Shown: piece after piece, positions 51,847 to 52,176 of the stretch
Layout of the letters: each line of letters begins with the position of its first letter
Numbering within the stretch: position 1 is the first letter of the stretch
Assembly (NCBI GenBank): GCA_024399545.1
Contig: JAKSNS010000016.1
Span: 1 to 52,176 of the forward strand
Direction: 5' to 3'
Source: Paludibacteraceae bacterium
GTDB lineage: Bacteria > Bacteroidota > Bacteroidia > Bacteroidales > Paludibacteraceae
Length of the DNA: 52,176 nucleotides
Position numbers and translations under genes: made by a program
Notes under the pieces: generated by a model
What the model saw: the letters and a program-made list of their open reading frames with translations, nothing else
What the model was told of the DNA's origin: nothing
The model's database searches: none

Positions 51847-52089
51847 CTAAAGTGATACGGGCTCAATCTCGTTCAGAATGATCTCTTTTGTCGATTCTGC
51901 CGGATGCTCAAGGAACATGCAATAATAAATCGGCATGTAGGTTACATCCTTCTTTGTGAATACGTTGCGCTCGTTGCTGAACACTATTGCGCAGCTGATG
52001 TTATACTCAGGTGTTTCGATGAATTTGTCTAAAGCACTGTGTGTGGTGTAGTTCGTTCTCTGATTAGAACGGTTTTTTGATTTACTTTG
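51847..52089 (-). pseudogene. Gene relic, C-terminal fragment of an ATPase-like protein
   Basis: An 80-codon open frame, bounded upstream by TGA (52090-52092) and ending at TAG (51847-51849). The product is protein-like: NRSNQRTNYTTHSALDKFIE, TPEYNISCAIVFSNERNVFT, then DVTYMPIYYCMFLEHPAEST. The SALDKFI..AIVFSN..TYMPIYY pattern is like C-terminal tails of AAA ATPases with a DUF4143-type end, common in Bacteroidales. No start codon is near the 5' limit, so it looks like a remnant; the rest may be lost or displaced. Confidence 0.45.
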
Positions 52090-52102
52090 TCAATCAAAGA
52101 AC

Positions 52103-52142
52103 TGTCCCAGTGATTTTCGCTCCTGTTTTCGTCACTGGGACA
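52103..52142. repeat. 11-bp inverted repeat near window end
   Basis: TGTCCCAGTGA (52103-52113) and TCACTGGGACA (52132-52142) are exact reverse complements with an 18-nt loop. It sits just upstream of the gene relic. It could be the end of a mobile element continuing outside the window, or a hairpin. Confidence 0.6.
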
Positions 52143-52176
52143 CCCAAAAAGTCTCACCCATCCTTTCCACTGACTA

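Overview
The window looks like a chromosomal segment from a gut- or rumen-type Bacteroidales (Bacteroidota). Three things point there. Several genes are preceded by the Bacteroidota promoter signature TTTG-N20-TAnnTTTG. Many genes belong to families typical of the order: a GldG-like protein, DUF1599, a DoxX/BT_3928-type protein, a TGS-PRK nucleoside kinase and a fimbrillin-like lipoprotein. Shine-Dalgarno sequences are almost absent. I cannot name a genus. I see no rRNA, tRNA, CRISPR array or prophage.

Layout. 1-6816 (minus) is a tight operon: rnr, a C_GCAxxG_C_C protein, a SIMPL protein, dtd, deoC, a VanZ-like protein and an Ig-like lipoprotein cut by the window start. 7235-14628 (plus) holds a 7TM-HD c-di-AMP phosphodiesterase (pgpH), a GldG-like protein without GldF, a Yip1-like membrane protein, an FKBP lipoprotein, a TPM/zinc-ribbon protein, LemA and a small beta-barrel. 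fba (14724) has its own promoter and terminator. 15816-18064 is an accessory gap: a gene relic, a structure with nested inverted repeats, and an intact IS4-family insertion sequence with a 9-bp target duplication. 18065-21435 (minus) carries recQ and a nucleoside kinase, divergent from a Na/Pi cotransporter. DUF1599, DoxX, tpiA, uvrB, a polyprenyl synthetase, an M23/LysM peptidase and lpdA follow on the plus strand up to 31490. After a 757-bp non-coding gap come two GT4 glycosyltransferases (minus), divergent from a Kdo/InaA-like kinase and an O-antigen ligase. 36776-43630 (minus) is grpE-dnaJ-membrane protein-U32-hydG-NUDIX-prfC, with dsbD upstream. 45876-49123 (plus) is a tiny acidic ORF, cdaA (diadenylate cyclase), a PAS protein, an alpha/beta hydrolase and a GH43 enzyme. 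49215-51281 (minus) is a surface-lipoprotein locus with an unusual leader. A gene relic ends the window.

How parts work together. cdaA makes c-di-AMP and pgpH should degrade it, so both ends of that signalling cycle are encoded here. The 32-37 kb genes serve lipopolysaccharide or capsule assembly. grpE and dnaJ are DnaK co-chaperones, here joined to RNA-modification, hydrogenase-maturation and translation-release genes.

The most unusual material is non-coding. Three intergenic elements (about 16.0-16.46, 31.66-31.94 and 51.38-51.80 kb) are bounded by perfect inverted repeats built from short A/T-rich iterons and have strong G/C strand asymmetry inside. Three REP/MITE-like hairpin elements share ends and core. 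A 13-bp motif, AAGACGTAGCCCA, links members of both groups. A second candidate is the lipoprotein locus, where a consensus promoter is followed by a 54-codon leader ORF containing a G9 tract and then a perfect 16-bp hairpin.
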